Origin: Diaphorobacter sp. HDW4A
GTDB taxonomy: Bacteria > Pseudomonadota > Gammaproteobacteria > Burkholderiales > Burkholderiaceae_C
NCBI RefSeq assembly: GCF_011305995.1
Contig: NZ_CP049910.1
Coordinates: forward strand, 6,276,501 to 6,340,500
DNA length: 64,000 nucleotides
Direction: 5' to 3'
Shown: in pieces, positions 17,590 to 25,693 of the stretch
Numbering within the stretch: the stretch's first letter is position 1
How the letters are laid out: each line of letters begins with the position of its first letter
Notes under the pieces: generated by a model
The model's database searches: none
The model's input: the letters and a program-made list of their open reading frames with translations, nothing else
What the model was told of the DNA's origin: nothing
Program-made: the position numbers and the translations under genes

Positions 17590-20500
17590 ATGAACCTCTC
17601 CCGATTTTTCATCGACCGTCCGATCTTTGCGGGCGTGCTGTCGGTGCTCATCTTTCTCTCCGGCCTGATCGCCATGCGCGCGCTGCCGATCTCGGAATAC
17701 CCCGAGGTCGTGCCGCCTTCGGTGGTGGTGCGTGCGCAGTATCCGGGCGCGAGCCCCAAGGTGATCGCCGAGACCGTGGCCACGCCGCTCGAGGAGTCGA
17801 TCAACGGCGCGGAAGGCATGCTCTACATGGGCAGCCAGGCGACGACCGATGGCGTGATGACGCTTACCGTCACCTTCAAGCTCGGCACCGATCCCGACAA
17901 GGCGCAGCAGCTTGTGCAGAACCGCGTGTCGCAGGCCGAGCCGCGCCTGCCTGAAGAGGTGCGCCGCCTCGGCGTGACCACGGTGAAGAGCGCGCCCGAC
18001 ATCACGATGGTGGTGCACATGGTTTCGCCCAACGGCCGCTATGACATCGACTATTTGCGCAACTATGCCGTGCTCAACGTGAAGGACCGCCTTGCGCGCA
18101 TTACCGGCGTGGGTCAGGTGCAGATCTTCGGCGGTGGTGACTATTCGATGCGCGCCTGGCTCGACCCGCAGAAGGTCGCACAGCGCGGCCTCTCGGCGAG
18201 CGACGTGGTCGCGGCGATCCGTGGCCAGAACGTGCAGGCTGCTGCCGGGGTTGTGGGCGCATCGCCCGGTCTGCCCGGCGTGGACATGCAGCTCTCGCTC
18301 AATGCACAGGGCCGCCTTTCCACCACCGAGGAGTTCGGCGACATCATCGTGAAGACCGGTGCCGATGGCGCGGTAACGCGGCTGCGCGATGTGGCGCGGC
18401 TCGAACTGGGCGCGGCGGACTATTCGCTGCGCTCGCTGCTCAACAACGAGCCCGCCGTCGGCATGGGCGTGTTCCAGGCGCCCGGATCGAATGCGCTCGA
18501 GATCTCCGCGAACGTGCGCAAGACCATGGACGAGCTCAACCGCAATATGCCCGAGGGCGTGGAGTACCGCATCGCCTACGACCCCACGCAGTTCGTGCGC
18601 GCCTCTATCGATTCGGTGGTGCACACGCTCATCGAAGCCATCGCGCTGGTGGTGATCGTGGTGATCCTGTTCCTGCAGACCTGGCGCGCCTCCATCATTC
18701 CGTTGCTGGCAGTGCCGGTGTCGGTGGTGGGCACATTTGCCGTGCTGCATCTGCTGGGCTTTTCGATCAACGCGCTCAGTCTGTTTGGACTCGTGCTGGC
18801 CATCGGCATCGTGGTGGACGACGCCATCGTGGTGGTCGAGAACGTCGAGCGCAACATCGAGGCGGGCCTCACTCCGCGCGAGGCCACCTACCGCGCGATG
18901 CGGGAGGTCTCCGGCCCGATCATCGCGATTGCGCTGGTCCTGGTGGCGGTGTTCGTTCCGCTCGCCTTCATCAGCGGGTTGACGGGCCAGTTCTATCGCC
19001 AGTTCGCGGTGACGATTGCGATCTCCACGGTGATCTCGGCGATCAACTCGCTCACGCTCTCGCCCGCGTTGGCCGCGCTGCTGCTCAAGGGCCACCACGA
19101 GCCCAAGGATGCGCTCACGCGCGGCATGGACAGCGTGTTCGGTGGCTTCTTCAAGCGCTTCAACGCGGTGTTCCATCGCGGCTCCGAGGCCTACAGCGGA
19201 GGCGTGCGCCGCGTGATCGGCCACAAGGCCGGCATGTTCGCGGTCTATCTGGCGCTGGTCGGCGCGACCTGGGGGCTGTTCCACCTCGTGCCCGGCGGCT
19301 TTGTGCCCGCGCAGGACAAGCAATACCTCGTCGGCTTCGCGCAGCTACCCGATGGCGCCACGCTGGACCGCACCGACGACGTGATCCGCCGCATGGGCGA
19401 GATCGTCAAGAAGAACCCGAACGTGGAGGATGCGATTGCGTTCCCCGGTCTGTCGATCAACGGCTTCACCAACAGCTCCAACTCGGGTATCGTGTTCGTC
19501 ACCTTGAAGCCTTTTGCGGAGCGCAAGCAAGCGGATCAGAGTGGCGGCGCAGTCGCGGGTCAGCTGAATCAGGCCTTCGGTGAGATTCAGGAAGCCTTCA
19601 TCGCCATGTTTCCACCACCGCCGGTGGCAGGCTTGGGCACGACGGGCGGCTTCAAGTTGCAGGTCGAAGACCGTGCATCGCTGGGCTACGAGGCCATGGA
19701 CGCGGCGGTCAAGGCTTTCATGGCCAAGGCGTATCAGACGCCGGAACTCACGGGGCTGTTCACGAGCTGGCAGGTCAACGTGCCGCAGCTCTATGCCAAC
19801 ATCGACCGCACCAAGGCGCGCCAGCTCGGCGTGCCGGTGACGGATATCTTCGAGACGTTGCAGATCTATCTGGGCAGCCTGTATGCGAACGACTTCAACC
19901 AGTTTGGCCGCACCTACAGCGTGCGCGTGCAGGCCGATGCGGCCTACCGCGCCAAGGCCGAAGACGTTGCGCAGCTCAAGGTGCGCTCGATCACGGGCGA
20001 GATGGTGCCACTCTCGGCGCTCATGAAGATCGAGCCCAGCTTTGGCCCCGAGCGCGCGATGCGCTACAACGGCTTTCTTTCGGCAGATGTGAACGGCGGG
20101 CCTGCACCGGGCTTCTCTTCCGGTCAGGCACGCGACGCTGTCGAGCGCATTGCCGCCGAGACCCTGCCGCAGGGCATCGGCTTTGAATGGACCGAGCTGA
20201 CCTATCAGGAAATCCTCGCAGGCAACTCCGCGCTGCTGGTGTTTCCGCTCGCCATCCTGCTGGTGTTTCTGGTGCTGGCCGCGCAGTACGAAAGCCTGAC
20301 GCTGCCGCTCGCCATCGTGCTCATCGTGCCCATGGGCCTGCTCGCCGCAATGACCGGCGTGTGGCTCTCGCACGGGGACAACAACGTGTTCACGCAGATC
20401 GGGCTGGTGGTGCTCGTGGGGCTGTCCGCGAAGAACGCGATCCTGATCGTAGAGTTCGCGCGCGAGCTGGAGTTCGTGGGTCGCACTCCGGTGCAGGCCG

Positions 20501-20832
20501 CGATTGAAGCGAGCCGTCTGCGCCTGCGCCCGATTCTGATGACCTCGATGGCTTTCATCATGGGCGTGCTGCCACTGGTGCTGTCGACCGGCGCGGGTGC
20601 AGAAATGCGCAGCGCCATGGGCATCGCGGTGTTCGCGGGAATGATCGGCGTGACGGCCTTCGGCCTGTTCCTCACGCCCGTGTTCTACGTGCTGCTCAGA
20701 AAGCTGGCGGGCAACCGGCCGCTTGCACACCACGGCGCGCATGTTGCACCGATTGAGGGTGCTTCAGGCATGCCGTCCGGCGCTGCCTCCGCACAACCCA
20801 TGCTGGCTGCGCCGCGCGGTCATGACGAATGA
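17590..20832 (+). CDS. RND efflux permease (MexF/AcrB-like, HAE1 family)
   Basis: 1080 residues with the two-fold RND layout of 12 transmembrane helices and two large periplasmic loops. It starts MNLSRFFIDRPIFAGVLSVLIFLSG. Helix 4 has the proton-relay pair in VLAIGIVVDDAIVVVEN and helix 10 the essential lysine in GLSAKNAILIVEFA. It uses the proton gradient to expel hydrophobic drugs through the adaptor and outer-membrane factor encoded on either side. Length is normal, with a slightly extended C-terminus rich in His, Ala and Pro. Confidence 0.95.
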   Translation: MNLSRFFIDRPIFAGVLSVLIFLSGLIAMRALPISEYPEVVPPSVVVRAQYPGASPKVIAETVATPLEESINGAEGMLYMGSQATTDGVMTLTVTFKLGTDPDKAQQLVQNRVSQAEPRLPEEVRRLGVTTVKSAPDITMVVHMVSPNGRYDIDYLRNYAVLNVKDRLARITGVGQVQIFGGGDYSMRAWLDPQKVAQRGLSASDVVAAIRGQNVQAAAGVVGASPGLPGVDMQLSLNAQGRLSTTEEFGDIIVKTGADGAVTRLRDVARLELGAADYSLRSLLNNEPAVGMGVFQAPGSNALEISANVRKTMDELNRNMPEGVEYRIAYDPTQFVRASIDSVVHTLIEAIALVVIVVILFLQTWRASIIPLLAVPVSVVGTFAVLHLLGFSINALSLFGLVLAIGIVVDDAIVVVENVERNIEAGLTPREATYRAMREVSGPIIAIALVLVAVFVPLAFISGLTGQFYRQFAVTIAISTVISAINSLTLSPALAALLLKGHHEPKDALTRGMDSVFGGFFKRFNAVFHRGSEAYSGGVRRVIGHKAGMFAVYLALVGATWGLFHLVPGGFVPAQDKQYLVGFAQLPDGATLDRTDDVIRRMGEIVKKNPNVEDAIAFPGLSINGFTNSSNSGIVFVTLKPFAERKQADQSGGAVAGQLNQAFGEIQEAFIAMFPPPPVAGLGTTGGFKLQVEDRASLGYEAMDAAVKAFMAKAYQTPELTGLFTSWQVNVPQLYANIDRTKARQLGVPVTDIFETLQIYLGSLYANDFNQFGRTYSVRVQADAAYRAKAEDVAQLKVRSITGEMVPLSALMKIEPSFGPERAMRYNGFLSADVNGGPAPGFSSGQARDAVERIAAETLPQGIGFEWTELTYQEILAGNSALLVFPLAILLVFLVLAAQYESLTLPLAIVLIVPMGLLAAMTGVWLSHGDNNVFTQIGLVVLVGLSAKNAILIVEFARELEFVGRTPVQAAIEASRLRLRPILMTSMAFIMGVLPLVLSTGAGAEMRSAMGIAVFAGMIGVTAFGLFLTPVFYVLLRKLAGNRPLAHHGAHVAPIEGASGMPSGAASAQPMLAAPRGHDE

Positions 20833-20849
20833 AGCCCCGGGAGAAGAAC

Positions 20850-22274
20850 ATGACAAACAAATTGAACCCTTGGTCCCGTATGGCCCTCGCGCCGCTCGCC
20901 GCCGCGCTGCTGCTCGCTGGTTGCGCGACGGCGCTGCCACCTGTCGAGCCACTGGCGGGCGTGACGCCTCCGGCCCAGTTCAGCACACCGCAGGATCAAG
21001 CCTCGTGGACGACCGCAGCCCCCGCCGAGGCCCAGCCGCGCGGTGAATGGTGGCGCGCATTCGCCGATGCCGAGCTGACCGCGCTTGTCGAGCGTGCAGC
21101 GAGCGTCAACAGCGATGTGCGCGTGGCCGCAGCGCGCCTGGCCGAGGCGCGTGCGCTGCTGCGTTCGGCGGACGCGCAGCGCCTGCCGCAGCTTGGCGCA
21201 TCGGGCGGCGTTGCGCGACAGGCCGGTGCCGACAAGGCCAACGGCATGCAGCCCGCCACGCTGCACACAGCGGGCCTGAATCTGTCATACGAAGTCGATC
21301 TGTTCGGCCGCCTCTCCAACGCCAGCGAGGCCGCGCGGCAAGATACCCAATCGCGCGCTGCGCTGCTGCAGAGCACGCGCCTCATGGTGCAGGCCGATGT
21401 GGCGCAGACCTATCTGCAGCTGCGCTCGCTGCAGACCGAGCGGCAGCTCGTGCAGCAAAGCCTTGCAGCCTATCGTGACACGCTGCGCCTCATCGAGCGC
21501 CGCCACCGCGCGGGCGATGCGGCCGAGCTCGATGTGGTGCGCATGCAGAGCGAGGTTTCTACCACCGAGTCCGAAGCCTTGGCGCTAGAGCGGCAGCAGA
21601 CCACGTTGACCCACGCGCTCGCGGTGCTGGTCGGCGACGTCGCCACCGGCTTCGCGCTGCCCGATGCGACCAGCCAGATCGCCCTGCCCGTGATCCCCGC
21701 CGGCGTGCCCGCCTCGGTGCTCGCCCGCAGACCTGACGTGTCCGCCGCGCAGGCCAATGTGCTGGCCGCACAGGCCCGCGTGGGCGTTGCGCAGGCCGCG
21801 TGGTTCCCGGCGATCTCGCTCACCGGCAGCGGCGGCTTTGCCTCGCCCGATCTAGGCGATCTGTTCAAGTGGTCCGCCAGATCCTGGGGCCTGGGCGCGC
21901 TGCTGTCGCTGCCCCTCTTTGACGGCGGCCAACGTGCCGCGCAGGAAGAGGGCGCCAAGGCCCGCCTCGAAGTCGCGCTGGCCGAGCAACGTGGTCAGGT
22001 GCTCGCCGCACTGCGCGACGTGGAGGACCAGCTCGGCACCTTGCGCTTGCTCCAGGGTCAGGCGGAAGTGCTGGGCCAGGCCGTGCAATCTGCAGAGCGC
22101 GCCACGCATCTGTCCGACGTGCGCTACCGCAACGGCCTCGTGAGCCAGCTCGAACTCCTCGACGCCCGCCGCAACGAACTGCGCAATCGCAGACAAGCTC
22201 TGCAGGTCCGTACCTCGCAATACACCGCCACCATCGCCCTCATTCGCGCACTCGGTGGCGACTGGACTGTGTGA
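20850..22274 (+). CDS. Outer membrane factor lipoprotein (OprN/NodT family)
   Basis: 474 residues with a lipoprotein signal (LLLAGC) and the duplicated coiled-coil/beta-strand pattern of TolC-like channels (SYEVDLFGRLSNASEAARQD, VLARRPDVSAAQANVLAAQARVGVAQAAWFPAISLTG split over the two halves). The start at 20850 follows GGGAGAAG at good spacing; a start at 20829 would overlap the pump gene. It completes the tripartite pump. No further gene follows in the operon; the DnaA-box array comes next. Confidence 0.93.
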   Translation: MTNKLNPWSRMALAPLAAALLLAGCATALPPVEPLAGVTPPAQFSTPQDQASWTTAAPAEAQPRGEWWRAFADAELTALVERAASVNSDVRVAAARLAEARALLRSADAQRLPQLGASGGVARQAGADKANGMQPATLHTAGLNLSYEVDLFGRLSNASEAARQDTQSRAALLQSTRLMVQADVAQTYLQLRSLQTERQLVQQSLAAYRDTLRLIERRHRAGDAAELDVVRMQSEVSTTESEALALERQQTTLTHALAVLVGDVATGFALPDATSQIALPVIPAGVPASVLARRPDVSAAQANVLAAQARVGVAQAAWFPAISLTGSGGFASPDLGDLFKWSARSWGLGALLSLPLFDGGQRAAQEEGAKARLEVALAEQRGQVLAALRDVEDQLGTLRLLQGQAEVLGQAVQSAERATHLSDVRYRNGLVSQLELLDARRNELRNRRQALQVRTSQYTATIALIRALGGDWTV

Positions 22275-22321
22275 GCCTGTGAAGAAGTCCACGGTTATCC
22301 CTGTTCTGGATGGACAGGCGT

Positions 22322-22330
22322 GTGGATAAG
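22322..22330 (+). promoter_or_regulatory. DnaA box 1 (TGTGGATAA)
   Basis: Exact reverse complement of the high-affinity DnaA box TTATCCACA. A TTATCC half-site faces it at 22296, forming an inverted pair. Confidence 0.65.
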
Positions 22331-22445
22331 CCGGTAAAACTGCTGTATGAGCCATGCAAGTGATTGATGTGAAAGGAGTTTCAATCACTTGCTTAATTTT
22401 TGAACAACAGAGCCAGACTTGTGCCCGCCTGCGTTGGACAGGCTT

Positions 22446-22454
22446 GTGGATAAC
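22446..22454 (+). promoter_or_regulatory. DnaA box 2 (TGTGGATAA)
   Basis: Exact match, same orientation as box 1, 124 bp further on. The facing TTATCC half-site is degenerate in this unit. Confidence 0.65.
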
Positions 22455-22629
22455 TGTGAACAAGAGTTGTATGGAGCATGCAAGTCATTGATTTCAAAGT
22501 GATTTGCATGCGCTGCCTAAAAAATGAGCGATATCCAGGCATGCACTGCTCAAATTTCAGGCAACCCGCGCTTTCCGGCAAAACCTCGCATGAATCCTCG
22601 ATTTATCCCTTGTTTTGCTGGACAAGCAT

Positions 22630-22638
22630 GTGGATAAG
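22630..22638 (+). promoter_or_regulatory. DnaA box 3 (TGTGGATAA)
   Basis: Exact match, same orientation, 184 bp after box 2. A TTATCC half-site faces it at about 22604. Confidence 0.65.
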
Positions 22639-22753
22639 CCTGAACTAGTGCTGTACGGTAAGCGCAAGTGGTTGATTTTTAAGGGATGTGCATGCGCTGC
22701 TTAATTTACGGGCAACACTGCACCAGTTATCCCATGCAGCTGCGGACAGACTT

Positions 22754-22762
22754 GTGGATAAG
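22754..22762 (+). promoter_or_regulatory. DnaA box 4 (TGTGGATAA)
   Basis: Exact match, same orientation, again 124 bp after the previous box. A TTATCC half-site faces it at 22728. Confidence 0.65.
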
Positions 22763-22889
22763 CTTGGGCAAGTCTTGTACGGTGGAGGTAAGTGGCTGAT
22801 TTGCAAGGGAAAGTGATGGGCTGCTTAATTCGCGAGCAATCGGGTGAGGCCCGAAGGTCCTTGGTCAGGCTCAAAAGTGGAGCCCGTGA

Positions 22890-23156
22890 CTACTCAGATT
22901 TGAAGCGCTGGGTTCGCCACGCTTGATACGTACGGAGCACGAAATATTCGACTCCGACCAACGCTGTAGCACCAACCATCGCAATGGGCAACCAGAACAC
23001 AGCAAACACCACCAACTGGAATCCCCATTCATGGGCGTGCAGGTCTGAGTGTGGTGGAGGCGGTGTCGCCAGCAATGCCTGTGTTTTGGCGAGGAACCAG
23101 ACAGCAGCCACCGCGACGATGCAGAGAAGCTGTACAACAGCCAATTTACGAAGCAT
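22890..23156 (-). CDS. Small two-helix membrane protein, unknown
   Basis: 88 residues with two likely transmembrane helices (about 5-22, LAVVQLLCIVAVAAVWFLA, and 48-70, QLVVFAVFWLPIAMVGATAL) joined by a His- and Pro-rich periplasmic or cytoplasmic loop, and a basic C-terminus (RTYQAWRTQRFKSE). The composition and codon use look coding. It sits alone between the DnaA-box array and the IclR regulator gene. No family is recognised. Confidence 0.6.
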   Translation of the reverse strand: MLRKLAVVQLLCIVAVAAVWFLAKTQALLATPPPPHSDLHAHEWGFQLVVFAVFWLPIAMVGATALVGVEYFVLRTYQAWRTQRFKSE

Positions 23157-23294
23157 CGATTTGCCCTTTCTGCTTTCTCTTGGTCTGATCTGTATTCAGT
23201 CAAGATCGAGACTGAATGATCTTTCAAGCGGCTGCAACACGGGCAATCTTGTCAGGTGAAGCTCCCTGCCCTGATCATGGCGTCGCGAATCTCC

Positions 23295-24074
23295 TCACCT
23301 CCGCCGCGTCACCATCAATCGCGATATCGCCTGCGATGTCTGCAGCAGCTGCGGCAGCAGTTCGTTTTTCATCATCTCCACACTGGTCCGATTCGATTGC
23401 CCGCTGATGTTGAGCGCGGCGATGATGTTGCCTGCGCGGTCTTTGATGGGGGCGGCGATGGAGGTCAAGCCTTCTTCGAGCTCCTGGTTGAGCAGGCACC
23501 AGCCTTGTTCGCGGGCTTCGCGGATGCGGGTGAGGAGGGTGGCGTCGTCCATCGCGGTGTATTGCGTGTATTGCTTGCGTGGCAGGCGGGCGAGGCGGTC
23601 TTGCAGGTCGTCTTCGGGCAGTCCGGCGAGCAGCACGCGGCCGAGCGAGGTCCAGAACGCGGGCAGACGTGAGCCGACCGAGAGGTTGGTGCTCATGATC
23701 TTGTGGGTGTGCACGCGCAGCACGTAGACGATCTCCAGATCATCGAGCACGGCGGTGGAGCAGGACTCGTGCACCTTTTCCACGAGCTGGTCCATCAGCG
23801 GCTCGGCCAGGTCCCACATCGGCATGGAGGTGAGATAGGCGAAGCCGAGGTCGAGGATCTTGGGCGTGAGGCGGAAATGTCGCTCGTCGCTCGTCACATA
23901 GCCCAGCGTCTGCAGCGTGAGCAGGATGCGCCGCGCTCCGGCGCGGGTGAGGCCAGTCTGGGCGGCCACTTCACTCAGGGTCTGTTCGGGCGCGTTGGCG
24001 TTGAAGGAGCGGATCACTTCCAGCCCTCGGGCGAAGGACTGGACGTAGGTATCGCCGGGGGTGGGTGCTGTCAT
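23295..24074 (-). CDS. IclR-family regulator of the beta-ketoadipate operon (PcaR/PobR-like)
   Basis: 259 residues with an N-terminal winged helix (YVQSFARGLEVIRSF, LSEVAAQTGLTRAGARRILLTLQTLGYV) and a C-terminal IclR effector domain (WDLAEPLMDQLVEKV, LNISGQSNRTSVEMM). Sequence style and position, divergent from pcaI, match PcaR, which activates pca genes when 3-oxoadipate or a related acid is bound. The 213-bp divergent spacer holds a plausible promoter and GAAC repeats. Named regulator identity is inference; the family call is firm. Confidence 0.9.
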   Translation of the reverse strand: MTAPTPGDTYVQSFARGLEVIRSFNANAPEQTLSEVAAQTGLTRAGARRILLTLQTLGYVTSDERHFRLTPKILDLGFAYLTSMPMWDLAEPLMDQLVEKVHESCSTAVLDDLEIVYVLRVHTHKIMSTNLSVGSRLPAFWTSLGRVLLAGLPEDDLQDRLARLPRKQYTQYTAMDDATLLTRIREAREQGWCLLNQELEEGLTSIAAPIKDRAGNIIAALNISGQSNRTSVEMMKNELLPQLLQTSQAISRLMVTRRR

Positions 24075-24142
24075 GGATGAATTTTCTCGTCATTTGCCTG
24101 TAGGACAAGCGGATTACAAGGGTTATCCCTAGGCGGTTGCCA

Positions 24143-24172
24143 TTGTCGAGCAACAGCTTTGCGGCCTAGAAT
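24143..24172 (+). promoter_or_regulatory. Candidate pcaI promoter
   Basis: TTGTCG (24143-24148) and TAGAAT (24167-24172) with an 18-bp spacer, about 115 bp before the pcaI start and just upstream of the GAAC repeats. Confidence 0.45.
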
Positions 24173-24181
24173 TCATTATAC

Positions 24182-24206
24182 GAACATTTGTTCTTAATGC
24201 GAACAA
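24182..24206. promoter_or_regulatory. Candidate IclR operator
   Basis: Three half-sites in alternating orientation, GAACA-TT-TGTTC followed by GAACAA, giving two overlapping palindromes in 25 bp. It lies between the divergent regulator and pcaI and overlaps the expected transcription start. Multiple 10-bp repeats in the divergent spacer are typical of PcaR/PobR/PcaU control. Confidence 0.5.
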
Positions 24207-24287
24207 AATTCGATAATGCAGAGATTCAGACTCCACGGTCGGGCGCTGGTCCGGCACTTTCTTCCACCTCTCCATCCCCTTCAAGAC

Positions 24288-24983
24288 ATGATCAACAAGA
24301 TTGCGGACTCAGTGGCTCAGGCCCTGCAAGGCATCCAGGACGGTGCCACGGTATTGATCGGCGGGTTCGGCACGGCCGGCATCCCCGGTGAACTCATCGA
24401 CGGTCTGATCGAGCAGGGCGCGCGCGATCTCACCGTGGTCAACAACAATGCGGGCAACGGCGATGCGGGCCTCGCCGCGCTGCTCAAGGCGGGCCGGGTG
24501 CGCAAGATTCTGTGCAGCTTTCCGCGCCAAGCCGACAGCTATGTGTTCGACGAGCTGTACCGCAGCGGCAAGCTGGAGCTGGAGCTGGTGGCCCAGGGCA
24601 ATCTGGCCGAGCGCCTGCGTGCGGCCGGTGCAGGTGTGGGTGCGTTCTTCTGTCCCACGTCCTTCGGCACCGAGCTGGCCAAGGGCAAGGAAACCCGCGA
24701 GATCAACGGTCGCCAGTACGTGCTGGAGTACCCGATCCACGGCGATGTGGCGCTGATCAAGGCCGAGGCCGGTGACCGCTGGGGCAACCTCACTTACCGC
24801 AAGGCGGCGCGCAACTTCGGTCCCGTGATGGCGACTGCGGCCAAGCGCACGATCGCGTCGGTGCACGAGATCGTCGAGCTCGGTGCGCTCGATCCCGAAA
24901 ACATCGTCACCCCGGGCATCTTCGTGAGCAAGATCGTGAAGATCGAGCGTGTGGCCACACAGGCTGGCGGCTTCAAGAAGTAA
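24288..24983 (+). CDS. pcaI: 3-oxoadipate CoA-transferase subunit alpha
   Basis: 231 residues of the CoA-transferase family I alpha type, with the glycine loop VLIGGFGTAGIPGELI (about residues 21-36). With PcaJ it moves CoA from succinyl-CoA to 3-oxoadipate, giving 3-oxoadipyl-CoA. The start at 24288 gives the usual family N-terminus. The beta subunit gene begins 11 bp after the stop. It could act on acetoacetate-like acids, but the pcaF and pcaD genes that follow favour 3-oxoadipate. Confidence 0.93.
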   Translation: MINKIADSVAQALQGIQDGATVLIGGFGTAGIPGELIDGLIEQGARDLTVVNNNAGNGDAGLAALLKAGRVRKILCSFPRQADSYVFDELYRSGKLELELVAQGNLAERLRAAGAGVGAFFCPTSFGTELAKGKETREINGRQYVLEYPIHGDVALIKAEAGDRWGNLTYRKAARNFGPVMATAAKRTIASVHEIVELGALDPENIVTPGIFVSKIVKIERVATQAGGFKK

Positions 24984-24993
24984 GGAAACCATC

Positions 24994-25641
24994 GTGAGCA
25001 ACTACACAAAACGTTCCAAGGACGAACTGGCAGCCCGCGTGGCACGCGACATCCATGACGGTGCCTATGTGAATCTGGGCATCGGCCAGCCGACGCTGGT
25101 GGCCAACCACATTCCCGAAGGCCGCGAGGTTATTCTGCAGAGCGAGAACGGCATCCTCGGCATGGGTCCGGCACCCGCGGCGGGCGCGGAAGACTACGAT
25201 TTGATCAATGCCGGAAAGCAGCCGGTGACGCTGCTCGCGGGCGGCGCTTTTTTCCACCATGCCGACAGCTTTTCGATGATGCGCGGCGGCCATCTCGACA
25301 TCTGCGTGCTCGGCGCGTTCCAGGTGTCCGAGACCGGCGACCTTGCCAACTGGAGCACCGGCGAGCCCGGCGCGATTCCGGCCGTGGGCGGTGCGATGGA
25401 TCTGGCCATCGGCGCCAAGCAGACCTGGGTGATGATGGACCTGCTCACCAAGAAAGGCGAGAGCAAGATCGTCAAGCAATGCAGCTATCCGCTGACCGGC
25501 ATCGGCTGCGTCAAGCGCATCTACACCGACCTTGCTACGCTGGCGTGTACGGACGAGGGCCTCGTGCTGATCGACAAAGTCGACGGCCTGGAACTCGCCG
25601 AACTCGAGAAGCTGGTGGGCCTGCCGATCAAGGCAGCCTGA
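24994..25641 (+). CDS. pcaJ: 3-oxoadipate CoA-transferase subunit beta
   Basis: 215 residues, GTG start at 24994 supported by AAGGAAA upstream. It has the CoA-transferase beta motif SENGILGMG with the catalytic glutamate at residue 51, and GIGQPTLVANHIPEG near the start. It forms the heterodimer with PcaI in the cytoplasm. The neighbouring thiolase gene follows after 52 bp. Confidence 0.93.
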   Translation: MSNYTKRSKDELAARVARDIHDGAYVNLGIGQPTLVANHIPEGREVILQSENGILGMGPAPAAGAEDYDLINAGKQPVTLLAGGAFFHHADSFSMMRGGHLDICVLGAFQVSETGDLANWSTGEPGAIPAVGGAMDLAIGAKQTWVMMDLLTKKGESKIVKQCSYPLTGIGCVKRIYTDLATLACTDEGLVLIDKVDGLELAELEKLVGLPIKAA

Positions 25642-25693
25642 GCCGCACGTATTCGAACGTATTGCATCCATCATTCAACGGAGACACTGAACA

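Larger units (their letters stand above)
22290..22830. repeat. Four-unit non-coding array built around DnaA boxes
   Basis: The 615-bp space between two convergent genes has no coding potential. It holds four related units of about 110 bp. Each contains GGACA..C.TGTGGATAA, then TTGTA.GG-like and AAGT..TTGATTT blocks, and three of the four start with TTATCCC. Box-to-box spacing is 124, 184 and 124 bp. Units 1 and 2 end in strong hairpins: CAAGTGATTGA/TCAATCACTTG at 22358-22392 and a near-perfect 12-bp pair around GCATGCAA in unit 2. The region is clearly more AT-rich than its surroundings. Confidence 0.8.

Noticed and set aside
17446..19323. A 625-codon minus-strand frame
   Set aside because: Antisense to the RND pump and adaptor genes; rich in His, Arg and Asp with no domain. 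A shadow of the real genes.
22290..22830. CRISPR array
   Set aside because: The repeats are long, diverged, unevenly spaced and lack constant-length unique spacers; no cas genes are near.
22290..22830. Chromosomal oriC
   Set aside because: DnaA boxes are present, but dnaA, dnaN, rpmH, gyrB and parAB neighbours that mark oriC in Burkholderiales are absent. Kept as an open finding instead.
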